NCBI GenBank assembly: GCA_012932865.1
Contig: SAXG01000006.1
Span: forward strand, 62,001-126,000
DNA from: Amylostereum areolatum
Taxonomy: Eukaryota; Basidiomycota; Agaricomycetes; Russulales; Stereaceae
DNA: 64,000 nucleotides
Reading direction: 5' to 3'
Shown here: one piece after another, positions 1 to 14,102 of the stretch
Layout of the letters: the number at the start of each line of letters is the position of its first letter
Position numbering within the stretch: position 1 is the stretch's first letter
Position numbers and translations under genes: made by a program
The notes under the pieces: model-generated
Database searches by the model: none
Seen by the model: the letters and a program-made list of their open reading frames with translations, nothing else
What the model was told of the DNA's origin: nothing

Positions 1-1575
1 ACTATCTTCTTTTGTGGATCCTTTGTCTGAACTTGTTTTTAGACCTGTTTACGAACCCCCTGTCGATGATCCTATGAACGAGGAGCCGAAAGAAGACGAC
101 TCGGAAGCTCGGTCTGTATTCGTGTCTCAGCTTGCTGCTCGTCTTACAGCTCGAGATCTCGGTTATTTCTTCGAAGACAAGCTCGGCGAGAACACGGTGC
201 TTGACGCTCGGATTGTTACTGATAGGCTGTCCAGACGTTCTAAAGGGTATGTCACTTGTCACTTCGGTTCTGCGTTCTCCGTATCTCAATACTCATTCAA
301 ATTTAGTATCGGCTATGTGGAGTTCCGCACAATCGACCTTGTGGAGAAAGCCATTGGCCTCAGTGGCACAGTTGTCATGGGTTTGCCCATCAAAGTTCAA
401 CTGACAGAAGCTGAAAGGAACAAGACACATCCAGGAGATGGGTTCGTCATTCCAAAAAACACAATCCTCACTTGTCTCATGCATTCGTAGGAATCTCAAC
501 CTGCCACCCGGTGTACACGCACCTCATGGAACGATGCAGTACGTGCTGGTACACTGCAACCATACTTTGTCCTGCTTAATCTCTACTCCAGGCTCTATGT
601 TGGATCTCTTCATTTCAATCTCACAGAAAGCGATATCAAGCAGGTCTTCGAGCCTTTCGGGGAGCTCGAGTTCGTTGACCTTCATAGAGACCCTATGACC
701 GGTCGTAGTAAGGGTTACGCATTTGTGCAGTACGTGTCTATCTCTATTTCGATACGCTTGTCCTGATTCCTTCTAGGTATAAACGAGCCGAGGATGCCAG
801 AATGGCTCTTGAACAAATGGAAGGTTTCGAGCTCGCTGGAAGAACGGTACGCGTTTTTTCTCTTGATCCCGTCCAATTGTATCATCTTGCGATTTTAGCT
901 TCGTGTGAACACCGTTCACGAGAAAGGGACTGTCCGGTACACTCAACAAGATTCCTTGGATGAGGCTGGCGGTGTGTTTTCTGGTTATGTTTGCCTATGC
1001 GTCATTCCTAATAGCCTTGCTATTCAGGCGGTAATCTGAACGCAGCATCTCGTCAGGCGCTGATGCAAAAACTTGCCAGGATCGAACCCACGTCCGTACC
1101 TGAAACTATGTAAGTGTATTGTTCGTGGATCCTTCGCATGCTAACAGGCGATATGCAGCGCGAGGCCGAACATCCAAGCGATGGAGTCGCGTTGTGTCCT
1201 GTTGAAGAATATGTTCAACCCAGCAGAGTGAGTGGTTTGTCACGTGTTATCGCTCCCACCTCACACCGCTTCGTCATATAGGGAAACGGAGCGCGACTGG
1301 GACAAGGAACTCGCTGAGGATGTCAAGGGCGAATGTGAGGAGAAGTACGGCGCAGTTGCGCGCATCAAAGTAGACAGGGAATCTCAAGTAGGCTCGGCTG
1401 TCCTCGTTTTACTGCCATAAGCTCACGTTGAATCTACTAGGGCGAGATCTATGTCAAGTTCGACACTGTAGACGCAGCTCGTCAAGCCATCCAAGGCCTC
1501 AACGGTCGTTGGTTTGGTGGAAGGCCTGTCTCTGCCGGCTTCATATCCGACGCAATCATGCAAGCACATTCATGA
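1..1575 (+). CDS. RBM39/Rsd1-like splicing factor, three RRMs (5' partial)
   Basis: RNA-binding protein of the CC1-like (RBM39/CAPER, S. pombe Rsd1) family, expected in the nucleus in pre-mRNA splicing. The window starts inside the gene, so the N-terminal RS-rich part is missing. Exons I can join: 1-246, 307-about 436, 491-538, 592-729, 777-846, 899-971, 1027-1109, 1159-1227, 1282-1387, 1441-1575; every junction keeps frame. RRM1 contains SVFVSQLAAR and GYVEF, RRM2 contains LYVGSL and KGYAFVQ, and the C-terminal RRM is a U2AF-homology motif: it carries an R-W-F triplet (GRWFGGRPVSAGF), the RXF signature that binds ULM peptides. The protein ends shortly after it, as in the family. No frame breaks seen. 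U2AF65 is the alternative, but the three-RRM order and linker fit RBM39 better. Confidence 0.88.
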
Positions 1576-2048
1576 AAGAGGCGAGGCGAGGACTATGCCT
1601 TCTCTTGTTAGGTCGTTATATGATTCCTCCTTCTACTGAAAAATTGCGGCCATGCAAACAGGAAACGTTACGGCCATTTTCCATTTTATTGAATTCTTCT
1701 CCAGGTTTACTGTTCGCCACCAACCCTTCCCATCACTATGAGGTGTACGCCGTGCGCGCCACCTGAAGATGTTCGGGTGACAGCAGGTCTAGTTATGATT
1801 TCTTTCGAATCGTATATGCGTTTAGCTTCTCAATGCGTCTTCGTTCTACAATAGATCTTGCCGTGCATATTCACCATTGGGGTGTTCCTGATACGAGTTT
1901 TTGTACTCACACTGACCACATGAAAGACTTTAGACCATTGATGCCTTTTCATTATCTTTCGCGCTCGCCAGCGCACAATGTGATTTAACAGGCTCGAAAA
2001 TGCACAGACACATAAGTTCATACGAATTCTCCACGTCGCAACCCGTTG
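1576..2048. other. convergent 3' region
   Basis: Space between the stop codons of the splicing factor (+) and the alpha/beta hydrolase (-). It should hold both 3' UTRs. No coding signal on either strand. Confidence 0.5.
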
Positions 2049-3330
2049 TTAATCCGTCCCCAAAGCTCGTGCCAACGCCGCCCAAGCATCCGATACAAGC
2101 TCCTTTCCAGATTTGAGAACCCTGTTCTAGCTGTCAGTATCTGCAAGTTGCTTAATGACTTCGTGCTCACCCTTCGGACGACGATACCAGATATCGGTCA
2201 ATTAAAAGGCGAGGGCAAGATATAGCATGCAATACTCACCATCCATAGCCATGATAGGATGCGGCGAGCCTTTGTACAACTTGACTTCGACGTCAACGCC
2301 GGCCGTCTTCAGCTTGTCTCCGAACGCTATGCCTTCGTCCCGAAGAACGTCCAACTCGGCCACGGCGATCCATGTCTTGGGAGCTTTGCCGAAAAACTCG
2401 TCCGGCGCCAACAGAGGAGAGCTGTCCCACTTAGCCCAATCTTCCTCGTCTGGCAGATACTTGTGTCTAAACCGCATCATTCGTTCTGCAGACAACCAGG
2501 TCGTGTGTTCATTCTCGGCCCACGAAGCGTAAGGTTTCCCTGAGACGGATGCGGCGTTATCCGCGACGGGGACGATGAGCATCTGGAAAACAATGGGTAT
2601 AGTGGGCGTCGTGATCGCGGCTTTGAAGGCGAGAATAGCAGCAAGGTTTCCTCCACTGATGTCATCTCAGCATAGATTCTGTTTGGAAGACGTACATCCG
2701 GACTAACCTCGAGGAGCCACCGACCGCTATACGACCGAGGTCAATACCCAGGAGAGATTTTCCCTGAGCCCAGACCCATTGTAGAGACGCAACAGCGTCT
2801 TCAACGGCTGCAGGATACGGATGTTCTGGTGCCAATCTATAATCAACCGATACGACGACACACTTGGCATCTGCGCCGATATCATGAAGGGCGTTCTCGT
2901 ACGAATCAGGGGATCTGTCCTCACATTTGCACATGTTGGTCGAGAATGCGTTCTCGGAATTCATACCACCCAGTGTCCAGCCACCTACCACCCGAATCCG
3001 TCATCGACGACTCGGAAGTAAACGATGGCGGAACGATCTCGTACCTCCATGGAAGAATATGAAGACGGGCCATCCGGTAGCGGGTGCTTCACCCTCGGGA
3101 GTGAATACACGTAGCCACGGTGCACGGTCGTCAGATGTGCTATAATCCTTGATGCTACCCACAGGGAGAGGAGTGGACCCCCCTGGCACAGTTGGGCCGT
3201 TGCGGATGGAAGGGTCCCATGGGACTTCATGGCAATGAACGAAACTGGTAAGGTGTTCGTTGTGGAATGCGGCATATTCTGGATCTATGCGAGATGCGAT
3301 GGATGAGTGCAAGGGGTGTAGGCTGGCCAT
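2049..3330 (-). CDS. alpha/beta hydrolase fold-3 (HSL-type lipase/esterase)
   Basis: Carboxyl-ester hydrolase of the hormone-sensitive-lipase (Abhydrolase_3) type; substrate unknown, probably cytosolic because no signal peptide is visible. Exons: 3045-3330, 2925-2984, 2708-2870, 2240-2655, and a last exon near 2049-2121. The oxyanion-hole motif HGGGWTLGG is formed across the first intron, VDYRLAPEHPYPAAVEDA follows, the nucleophile elbow is GGSSSGG, the catalytic Asp lies in AELDVLRDE and the His in GSPHPIMAMDG. Start chosen at the ATG giving MASLHPLHSS. The last junction is unresolved: the expected C-terminus (VLKSGKELVSDAWAALARAL) is one base out of frame with any GT-AG intron. It is divergent from the D-serine dehydratase with 177 bases between starts. 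Confidence 0.85.
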
Positions 3331-3507
3331 GGTGGTCGACTTACAACACGGGTTGGCTCGTTTAGCGTACACTCATTTGTGGACGGCGGTGACGGTCCGA
3401 GGGTACAGTCAGATGGCCGTATACTTAGAAGGGTCTGCATTCGAGCTTATCGTGTAGACCTCCGCGGCATTTACTTACAGGCATCTCTTTTCGAGATCAC
3501 AACGACT
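3331..3507. promoter_or_regulatory. divergent promoter, hydrolase / D-serine dehydratase
   Basis: Only 177 bases separate the two divergent start codons, so both genes must be driven from this interval or from 5' UTRs overlapping it. No convincing TATA box seen. Confidence 0.45.
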
Positions 3508-5035
3508 ATGTCACCACTGTCCATCCCACAGACGTCAACACCCCATCGTTTCGTGAAAGGTCCGCAGAAAAATGACCTCGCCTCCGAATTCATAGGGAAA
3601 GGCCTCAATGAGCTCAGGACGCCGGCGATTGTGATAGATCGAGCCGTTTTCGCCGCTAACTGTGCGCGGATGCACGACAAGGCGCGCGAGTGGGGTGCGG
3701 ACTTTCGAGCGCATCTGAAAACTCACAAGGTGACAGAGTTGTCATTTCGAGATGGCTTTTGATTATTGACTGGCAAACCTAAGACCGCGGAGGGCACAAG
3801 GCTGCAACTCGTCTCAGAGTCGGATCGCACGGGCGCAGTCGTTGTATCTACGCTCATGGAGGCATGGGCCGTGGTCAATGCTGGACTTGTGGCAGATGGT
3901 ACTGTCAAAGATGTACGTGTTTATTTCTTAGGATATCTCGGGCAAGTTTTGAAACGGTCTGTGATCAGATCTTGTACGGTCTGCCTCCAGCGATCAACAA
4001 ACTCGCTGACCTTTCTGACCTCTGGAACGAGGTGACCAAGTATGGAGGTGTCATCCGTCTCCTCGTCGACCATCCTGCGCAGATTGACGCGTTGGAAGTG
4101 CTCGAGAAAACGCGCGCTGATGCGCGGAAATGGAGCGTGTTCGTGAAAGTAGATGGTGGACAGAAGTAAGTGAAGCGCCTACGAACTTGGATACATCGTT
4201 TGACATAACTTTCGCAGACGAGCGGGTGTTGTACCGGGATCAACCTTCTTCGACTCTTTCTTGAAAAAAATCTTCGAGTCACCTGCGATATTCGTGCACG
4301 GTTTCTATGCCCATGCTGGCAACGCGTATGCGTCCACGTCGCTTTCGGAGGCGACTTCATTTTTATCCTCCGAAGTTGAATGCGTCAATCAAGCAGCGGA
4401 ATTGGCCCTTGCGTACGCGCCCAAGAACGACGATCGTCCTCCGTTCGTATTGTCGGTGGGATCGACACCCACTGCGCATAGCGCATCTACGGAAGCAAGG
4501 GCACACCTGGACTCGTTGCTACACGGGAAACTTGAGTTGCATGCTGGTAATATTCATTGTATGGCACCGCTTGAAATCCGTTGACGTTTGTGGTCCAGGG
4601 AATTATCCTATGCTAGACCTGCAGCAGCTGCACACGAGTCTCATCGGCCGTGCACAAATTGCACAAAAGGTGCTTGCAACGGTGATCTCATACTATCCTG
4701 GCCGAGGCGAGAACGGCAACGACGAGGCCATTTGCGACGCGGGCGCAATCGCCATGAGTAAGGACACCGGCCCCTTTGGAGGGTTTGGCGACGTTATCGG
4801 AAAGCCGTGGCGATTGGGTCGAGTATCGCAGGAGCATGGGATTTTGACTCGGGTCGAGAACGGGGAATGGCATGGTAGCGAGAGTACGCTGGAAGTGGGC
4901 AGTATTGTGGAGATCGTGGGACAACACGCGTGCTTGATAGCGGCAGCATATCCGTGGTATTACATCGTGGACTCGTCGACGGAAGGGGGTGGCGATAGAG
5001 TAGTGGACGTATGGGTTCCCTGGAAAGGGTGGTGA
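3508..5035 (+). CDS. DSD1: D-serine dehydratase (zinc/PLP, DSD1-like)
   Basis: Eukaryotic D-serine dehydratase (D-serine ammonia-lyase) of the alanine-racemase/D-threonine-aldolase fold, converting D-serine to pyruvate and ammonia. Exons 3508-3729, 3784-3912, 3969-4165, 4218-4546 and 4599-5035 sum to 1314 bases, giving an intact 437 aa protein. The N-terminal LRTPAIVIDRAVFAAN is followed by FRAHLKTHK|TAEGTRLQL, where the Lys of KTHK is the expected PLP Schiff-base lysine (split by the first intron). Near the C-terminus GQHACLIAA has the His-x-Cys pair that binds zinc in yeast and chicken enzymes. D-threonine aldolase is the nearest alternative, but the HAC zinc site argues for dehydratase. 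Function is inferred from the family. Confidence 0.93.
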
Positions 5036-5193
5036 TGTACTCGCGTACATACTTACTGTACTACAAATAATTTGAAGCAATGAGTACAAGAATGACGTCT
5101 CGTTCCCACGGTGTCTCGCCGCCCGTCGTCGCCGCCCTTGGGCTTCCCTCCGCTCCGACTAACTCTTGCCTCACATCTCCCTTCACCACGGCC

Positions 5194-6299
5194 ATGGCCA
5201 TCGACGATTATGGGGCAGAGGCAACAGAACTTCTGGAAACATATGGTGCGCGATGGGAACACTTCCTATGCAGCCAAGCTGAAAACTCCAACATAGATTT
5301 CCTCATGAAATACATCGTCATCGGTGAGGCCACACCCAGTCCCTCTCCCCGCTGTTCGCCGTGCTTAAACGACACACAGGTGAAGCCGGCACCGGAAAGT
5401 CATGTTTGCTTCACCATTTCACCCACAATTCGTGTGCGTCCTTATATCCACCTTGATCCGGCTACATTCTCATTCCCGGGCACCCTCAGTCAAGGACCAT
5501 TCCCAACACACCATTGGAGTGGAGTTTTCCAGTAGGACAGTGAAGCTCGGCGAGAAGCGTATCAAGCTTCAGGTGTGTCATGCATCTTCCGGAATTGTGC
5601 CGTTCCCTGATTACCCTTTGTAGCTGTGGGATACGGCGGGGCAGGAACGATTTCGGTGCGACTCTCGCCTTCACACCCGAACTTACGTTGACGTTCCCGT
5701 TTAGGTCTGTAACGCGCAGCTACTATCGGGGTGCAGCGGGCGCGATTCTTGTATATGACATTACCAAGTACAGTTCTTCTGGTGTTTGGCCTTGTCGCTA
5801 TCTAACCTCTCCGATTCAGTCGTGCCTCTTTCCTAAACCTATCGCGGTGGTTGGCGGACGCGCGAGCTCTTGCAAGTCCACACCTTGTTGTAGTTCTTGT
5901 CGGAAACAAATCGGATAAAGAGGACGACCGGGAGGTGGAATGGGCGGAGGCTAGTCGGTGGGCTGCGGAGAACGGTACGCCATTCTTCTCTCACGCACAG
6001 CCCATACCACTCACGTCCATCCAGACGTTCATTTCCTAGAGGCGTCTTCTTTGACGGGCGACAACGTAGAGGCACCCTTTCTCTTGGCTACACGTTCAAT
6101 ATTACTCTCGATAGAGTCTGGTGCCCTTGATCCCGAGAAGGCTGGCAGCGGCGTGAGCTACGGAGATCGTGCTCTCCGGAGGGTAAATAGCTCCAGTCGA
6201 CTCAGTTTCGGCAGCCTGAGCGGCGGTCGACGTAGAGGAACCTCCGGCGGGTTCAGATTGAAGGACCTGGTCCCTGGAGCAGGGCGACGTTGCTGCTAG
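5194..6299 (+). CDS. Rab4-type small GTPase
   Basis: Small GTPase of the Rab4 branch, expected on early/recycling endosomes. Seven exons (5194-5323, 5380-5433, 5490-5572, 5624-5655, 5705-5767, 5820-5974, 6025-6299) sum to 792 bases, 263 aa. G1 is GEAGTGKS, switch I HTIGVEF, G3 [24 protein letters not shown]4 GNKSD, G5 EASSLTG (SS where most Rabs have SA). The tail [18 protein letters not shown] matches Rab4, and the protein ends in Cys-Cys for double geranylgeranylation. It is longer than vertebrate Rab4 (about 213 aa) at both ends: about 38 extra residues before [10 protein letters not shown] and a Ser/Arg-rich stretch before CC. The chosen ATG is the one just upstream in frame; a further in-frame ATG lies at 5080. 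Confidence 0.92.
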
Positions 6300-7656
6300 G
6301 ATATTGTTTGGATGGCTCTCATAGACTTCGGAGGAATCTGGTCTAATTCTCGCTGTGGGTCTTCTTCATCTTGTTTGTCGCCTGCACCTGCTGACGTTCT
6401 TGTCTGGTTAGGCTCTGTATCTCTGATATTGTACACTATACGCTTAGTCCTTTCTCATCGTCGCGCTGGATTTCAACGCGTGTTCCTATGCTTCGGTTGT
6501 TCTGCATACCCGCCATTCGTTATACCACACTTTCTCTCTCACCCCACACCGTATGTTTTCTAATCTGCCCTTCTCCATTCGCACACCCCCCTCGGACTCT
6601 CACGACTCTTCCTGTTTTTCTTATTCATGCCTACCTTGCATAGATTAATTTGTAGCAATGTCCCATTTCGCCTCTGGAGATTGGTGAAGGGGTGCAAAGT
6701 AATGTTCCCAGGCTCGGATTCCGGCATTCGCACATCATGTCCTGGGTGCGGCGATCGTGTGACTTTGACTCCAACCTGACTTCGTCCCCAGCCCGGTCGC
6801 AACCTCCGACTTGCTACGTGGCACGTTGCGGACAGTGTAGCTTATTTGTATCCTCTTCAGGTCTGTGCAGATGGTCCTGTTGCGATAACCCGGCAAAAAC
6901 AGAAGGTGAGCCCTCGTGCATACGCCTAAAGCGGTCTGATCAAGATATATTCTTGTAGATGAGCTTCTTGTGCCCGCACGCAGGCAGAAGTGGAGTAGAC
7001 GAGGACCTGTGTGCTTTCAGTCCGCGTGGTTAGGACGGGCATGCGCCCATGGGAAGCGCGAGGACACGGCGAGGGTCACATATGAACAAGTGGCGAACAT
7101 CGGTGCGCATTCGTCGCGATAACCGACGCCGGGCGAGAACTCCATGAAGCTGCCCTTGTGTCAGCTGGGCATTTCGCAATTCGCGATGCTCATCAGACGG
7201 TTGGTCAAGATTCCCGTCCCGGCTTTTTCTCGTTTTCTTCTATCTCCCCTTTCCTCGAGGTTTCTCCTTTCTCATGCCCGCATATAATGGCGCAGTCATC
7301 TTGCCGATATTCTCTCCCCCCGCTTCCCTCGATCTTCGGAATGCCCACTCCCGCTCTACTCTGAAGTGTGGACGTGGTTTCGATGTCCTCGAGCGCAACA
7401 TCGTCAACTTTTCAGACAATCGTAGGTGAGTGCATGCCGTAGACTTGTATCGCCCGATTGTGTCCTTGTTATGGTCCTCAGTTCACCACACGTCGTGGAT
7501 GCCCGCAGGATTACCTCCCGTATCTTGCTCGTTCGTCACAGCGCGTGTGGTTCCGTTCGGCGATGGAACGTGGCATGGGCATTTCTGATCCCTTCGTTCG
7601 GGGCCCTAATTTCCGCTTTGTACCCGCGTATCGTCAGCATACTGAATGCTCATTCT
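6300..7656. other. intergenic, no gene recognised
   Basis: About 1.36 kb between the Rab4 stop and the chosen start of the Ser/Thr-rich membrane protein. It holds the Rab4 3' UTR and the downstream promoter. A possible 5' exon of the next gene starts at the ATG at 7384 (MSSSATSSTFQTIV, then a GTGAGT donor near 7425), but I could not connect it convincingly. Otherwise nothing coding. Confidence 0.4.
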
Positions 7657-9780
7657 ATGTCCACCATGACAGGCTCTTCCAGTGCGGCTACAAGCCAGGC
7701 GGCAATCAGCAGGCGGTCATCCTCCGGGCCCTCGTCTTCCTCTTCCTCACTCAACTTCCCCATTACCACCACCAACACGTCCTCAGTCTCGGAGACAACC
7801 TTCACGTCCCCACGAATCTCCAGCACTACACTTTCCTTATCCCCAACACCTTCTCGTACCACCTCCACGGAAGCTAGCTCTTTCAAAGCGAGTCTATCGT
7901 CAAACGTACTCTCTACGACAACCTCTGGGCCTTCGTTTGTTCATTCGCTCAGTTATAGGCTTCATAAGCTGAATTCCTTGCAGATCAGAAATTCCTGCAA
8001 CATCTCTACAATCACTTGCAATCAACCGTTCAGGCGAGAGAATGTCCGCAAGCAGCCAAGCCACGCCCGTCTCTTCTTCAGCTTCGAAGACGCCCACGAA
8101 TGGCTCTATTCCGCCAGCGAAGGATCCTGCGGATGGTGGAGCGCCGTCCACAACTTCATCACCTCAATCGCTTGCGTCTTCGTCCGTGTCCTCTGTACCG
8201 CCCACTCCCAGCCCGCAGCCTTCGCAGTCGAAGTCAGCTCCAGCACCAGCCGCGCCGTCGCCATCTTCTGCCGCATCCGTGCCGCAGACTTCTCCTTCTG
8301 CAAAACCCCCACCTTCACCACCCAATTCCTCGACAGCGCCGTCAGCCCCAGCCGGTACGGAGTCGTCTCTTGTGCTTCTGTCAGCTGCTGAGAGATCAGG
8401 TTCTCCTTCTTCTGTGCCGTCCCCATCTTCAACTTCCTCTTCCCCTCCCAATCTTTCCTCTTTAGAGTCATCGCAGATCACGACCATTCCTAAATCTACT
8501 CCTTCGTCAGGATCCCAGACTGCGGGCGTGAGTGCGGGTGCGGGTGCGGGTGCAGTGGCCTCCCCAGACGGACAGCGTCAAGGTTCCACAACGGAGAGCT
8601 TCAGTACGGTTACCGACCGTCCACAGTCCACGTTTTCCACCCCCGTTTCTGTCCTTGTCACACAAAAAGACGGTCAAACGGTTCTTTCGTCGCCTTCGTT
8701 CATCACCAGTCTTTCGCCGTCAACAGCATCCGATGGGATAGTTGTACAGGTGACGCACGTTATCGCAGACCCGGGGCCTGGGCTGTCTGCTGTCGAGGAC
8801 CACTCGTATGTTTTGAATTATCGTCGGTTGTCCTTCACGATGTTCACGCTTGAAGTAGTTTCTTCGATAATCGCGCAGCCGTCATCGGGGTCTTCTTGGC
8901 CACAGGTGTCATCGCAACTGCTCTTGTCGTGGCTGTCATCTACTTTTGTCGGCGTCACAGAAAACGTGGACGTGCCGATCGTCTGGAACGTCTCTCCCCC
9001 ACTCTTCACTTCAATCCATTCTCCGACCCAGGAGATTCGCCATCCATGTCCGAAGCCCGTCATGCGGGCCCAAGCTGGCAGACCAGAAATACTTCCCGAG
9101 ATACGTTTGAACCGGACCAAGAACCTCGAAGATCTGCTGCTCGCCTATCCGGAGGTATCCTGAGCATCACCGACGAGACGAGGCCGACTGCGGAGGAGCG
9201 CCATTACGAGGGGCCATTCAGTGACTATCACTCGCCCAAGATGGTTCACGCCTTCTCAAATGAGGAAGAGAGGAACCAGGCCCGTTCACACTCTCGCGCA
9301 ACGTCCAGCCCCTCGCTTTACCCTCCTTCATCTCACGCGGAAGAAGAGGACTCATTGTATGAAAGGGAAATTCGAACGTCTCGTCCACCGCCATCCGTAC
9401 AGATAGCATCTGCGGATTATGTGTCGTTGCAGCGAAGCCCGGTCTCGTCGAGACCGTCGACCCAGGATTCCCAACTCAATAGGCTTAACGTCGATCATCC
9501 ACCAATGACCCCAACGACGCCTTCCTCACATACGCATGTGCTAAGGGCGGTCGAGAGTCCTGTGTCGTCCGAGGGGACGTATGTGGCGTCCAATGCGAGC
9601 CATGACGAGAAGCAATCCGCCGCACCTTCAATGCGGCCACCGCCCATTGCTTTCCTCCGAAGAACGTACTCGAAAAAGTCGCCACTCAATGTGAGTATCC
9701 CAGTGCTCTCATATCCGTATGGTAACTTAATGCTTTCGCAGGGCTCTTCCAACCCCGAAGGCGTGTCCTCGATCTCATGA
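7657..9780 (+). CDS. Ser/Thr-rich single-pass membrane protein (SKG6/MID2-like)
   Basis: Probable type I plasma-membrane protein of the fungal wall-sensor-like class. Exons 7657-7934, 7984-8805, 8859-9690 and 9742-9780 sum to 1971 bases, 656 aa. The first ~330 residues are Ser/Thr/Pro/Ala-rich and low complexity, typical of O-mannosylated ectodomains. A short ordered ectodomain segment (SVLVTQKDGQTVLSSPSFIT) precedes FFDNRAAVIGVF and one membrane span (ATGVIATALVVAVIYF) with a stop-transfer CRRHRKR. A ~290 aa disordered cytoplasmic tail follows, rich in Ser/Pro phosphosite-like motifs. No clear signal peptide follows the chosen ATG, so the true start may lie upstream (7384 exon). It is homologous around the membrane span to the gene at 30564-32560. 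Role in wall sensing is inference only. Confidence 0.75.
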
Positions 9781-9901
9781 CGGTGCGGGCTTCATACAAT
9801 TCTGCCATAGTAGTGTATGATAAGTAGACTGCCCCTGCTGGGTTTGGAAACTGTCGATCGTTTGCACTTGTACAATAACATTTCATGACGACTGCTGCCC
9901 G

Positions 9902-11073
9902 TTATGCTCGTAAGATGTGTTCACTGTCTGTGGTGAACCCATAGCTCTGTGGTGGTTTGGCATATAAGCGATACGCACTTCATTGAAGAGGAGGAATACG
10001 CGTACATTGCCAGCGTTATATATTACATTCTCCAGGCCCCCAGTTGGAGACGTGGTGGCAGTACCATCTTTTACCAGGATGACATCGTATCCGCGATAGT
10101 ACGCGTCAATTACGGAGCCAAGGACACACTGCAGGTCATTCCGTTCGCCTCAACATTGAACTTCACTTGCGGGTAAACAAGAAACTGTACCTGGTCTGCA
10201 TTCACCCCCGCGAAGAATAGAGTTGTGATTCCGTTCTCCTGGAGATACAGGTCCAAGGCGGTTTGGGGGCCCCAAATCGCGCTCATCCTGCGACGTTCGT
10301 CAGCAGAGAAAGTGATAAACCATGCATATGTATGCCCGAAAGTGCTCACCTGTTCTTATGGATCCAAACGTCCATGCCCTGGCTTTCGCCCTTCAGATAT
10401 TCGTCTTGCAGTGGGCCGTACAGCGCGGAGTTGCGCTCTCCTCGCATGAGGCGACGGCCCCAGTTCCCGGGGAGGGGATCGCCCAAACCTCCCTGCCCGC
10501 TCTTCTGCATACCCCGGATCAAAGAGGGCGGAATGGTGGTAAGCTCGTGGTCGGTAAGACCCCAATTGCTGTTGTCAAAGAAAGCTGAGTGTGAACATAC
10601 AACACGGGAGGAAGATAGGACAAGTTTACACCCAGAGGGTCTTGACTCCCTTCTCACGAAGGTGAGGGACGGCCTTGAGAAGGGGATCGACGCAAGCAAG
10701 GCCCGTGGGGTGGTTCCGCATATCGGGATGCAAGAAGAAGCTGTCAAATGAGGGTTAGAAACATGAAATTTGGCTTCGCCGATGATAAGCTCGAGGTCAA
10801 GCGCACCCACTTTTGCATGTCGATAATCACGAACGCCGTCTTCGCGGGGTCGAGACGCACGGTCCTGTCCCCATCAACCTCGATCTGAATCTGGCCAGCC
10901 GCGAGCGCGGGTTCGACAGCGTTCGCGTCGAGACGGTTCGAGCGGGTGAGGTCAAGCAGTCCGGAGGGGTACTCGACCCAGAACGAGGCAGCGTTGCCGT
11001 ACTCCTTGGGAGATTCGACGCGAGGACGTATGGTCATACCTAGGATGGGAGCGTCGTGAATGGGCAGTGGCAT
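9902..11073 (-). CDS. isochorismatase-family cysteine hydrolase
   Basis: Cysteine hydrolase of the isochorismatase/ureidoacrylate amidohydrolase (RutB-like) superfamily. Exons 10811-11073, 10630-10740, 10350-10568, 10191-10287, 10006-10128 and 9902-9946 sum to 858 bases, 285 aa, with no frame break. Catalytic Asp in FVIIDMQNFFLHPD; a middle block LREKGVKTLWVNWGLTDHEL; the nucleophile Cys in FFAGVNADQCVLGSV, whose Cys is encoded directly after an intron; C-terminal GYDVILVKDGTATTSPTGG. The start is the ATG giving MPLPIHDAPILGM; the second Met (GMTIRPRVESPKEYG) is also possible. Upstream at about 11138 to 11080 lies a good intron (GTAAGT..CAG) that would sit in the 5' UTR. Exact substrate (ureidoacrylate, an amide, or a secondary metabolite) cannot be told from sequence. 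Confidence 0.88.
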
Positions 11074-11492
11074 TCGGTCTGATAGTACCGAAGGGAACTG
11101 GAACAGGACTCGGATCCGGTAGTGGGCATTACTTACCCGTTCTTTATAGCTTGCTCGAGGGAAAGGAAAGCTTGGGATGCCCACGCCCGACATGGTGCAC
11201 GCGTAAGGGGGAGCTCAGTGGCTGTTATCGAGGTCAGGTGGACTCAAGACTGTTATTCGCCGCTGAGACTTGGGAATGTTTTCGACGATAGTAACGCACT
11301 TGACGGTGTGAGGGTATGGAGGAGCGAGCCTGTTAATTTTCAAGCTGAACACCTGTCGTTTCTTTACATATGGTACAATGCTGTACAGCTGCGAGTCTAA
11401 AATAATTTCCTACAATCGCATAGTTCTACAAGAGATTCCGTTGAAGAAAAGCGGGATGAAGCGGGTGACAAGCTACGACGACAGGATGTCCT
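11074..11492. promoter_or_regulatory. upstream region of the isochorismatase gene with likely 5' UTR intron
   Basis: Lies between the subtilase stop and the isochorismatase-family start, both on the minus strand. On the minus strand an upstream ATG near 11193 begins a short frame (MSGVGIPSFPF) that meets a GTAAGT donor near 11138 and a CAG acceptor near 11080. After splicing that frame does not join the main ORF, so it would act as a uORF in the leader. Confidence 0.4.
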
Positions 11493-13326
<1,834 letters not shown>

Positions 13327-14102
13327 GATTCGAACGGTGTGGATGAGCAGGGGGAAGACTTCTCTTGAAGGCTGAGGGTTAGAGCACGTCCTGCGGGGGT
13401 TCTTATAGTCGCCAAACTCTCCTGTCGATGACACTACCTCCTCCTATCGACAGCATGGCCTTCTCCTATGTCCACTCCACGTACCCAGGCCAAGAGTCAC
13501 CATCGTCCAGTCCATATGGCAGCTTGCAATGCTGGCCCGCCCGCCCACGCGGTCCAGTTCGCGTTCAACGCCCTGCTTGAAGCCCTGAAAGAACGGAAAG
13601 AGGTTATAGAAGACAGAAATGGGCAATCCAGGAGAAGAGGGGTACCTGCCGGAACGAGGAACCGCGATATCCCTACCGTTGCGGATGCAACACACGGGCC
13701 ACGATGGAGAAGTGAGACAGAAGGTAAGGAAACCCTGATATTGACTCGCAGCGCCCCCGCGGTCGACGGAAAGGCTACGAACATATCCTGAGCAACGGAC
13801 AGGCTTCACGAACGCTTAACAAGATCGTCCACGACTGAATTGATATCTCTTTGGGGGCGGATGAGAGTGACGCTCTCGAGATAAAAAGGAGCCAAAGGCT
13901 CGGCGCAAAAAAACCACCTCTGTAAGCTCGCCAACTTACTCTGACATTCTGCAAAGATACGAATAGTCACGGGACCGTGCACCGCCATTGGCATGAGAAC
14001 TGCCCGTCGTGTAAAGACGAGGCACCATTTCGCCAAGACGCAAGTCAGCATGGCGTCCAGGAGCTCGACTGGCGTTCGCCGAATCCGTTCAATGTCGCAC
14101 AT
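13327..14102. other. intergenic, upstream of subtilase
   Basis: Holds the subtilase promoter. Several open frames exist on both strands (for example 13468-13791 + and 13806-14102 -), but none shows a recognisable domain or a clean splice structure, and I cannot call a gene here. Confidence 0.35.
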
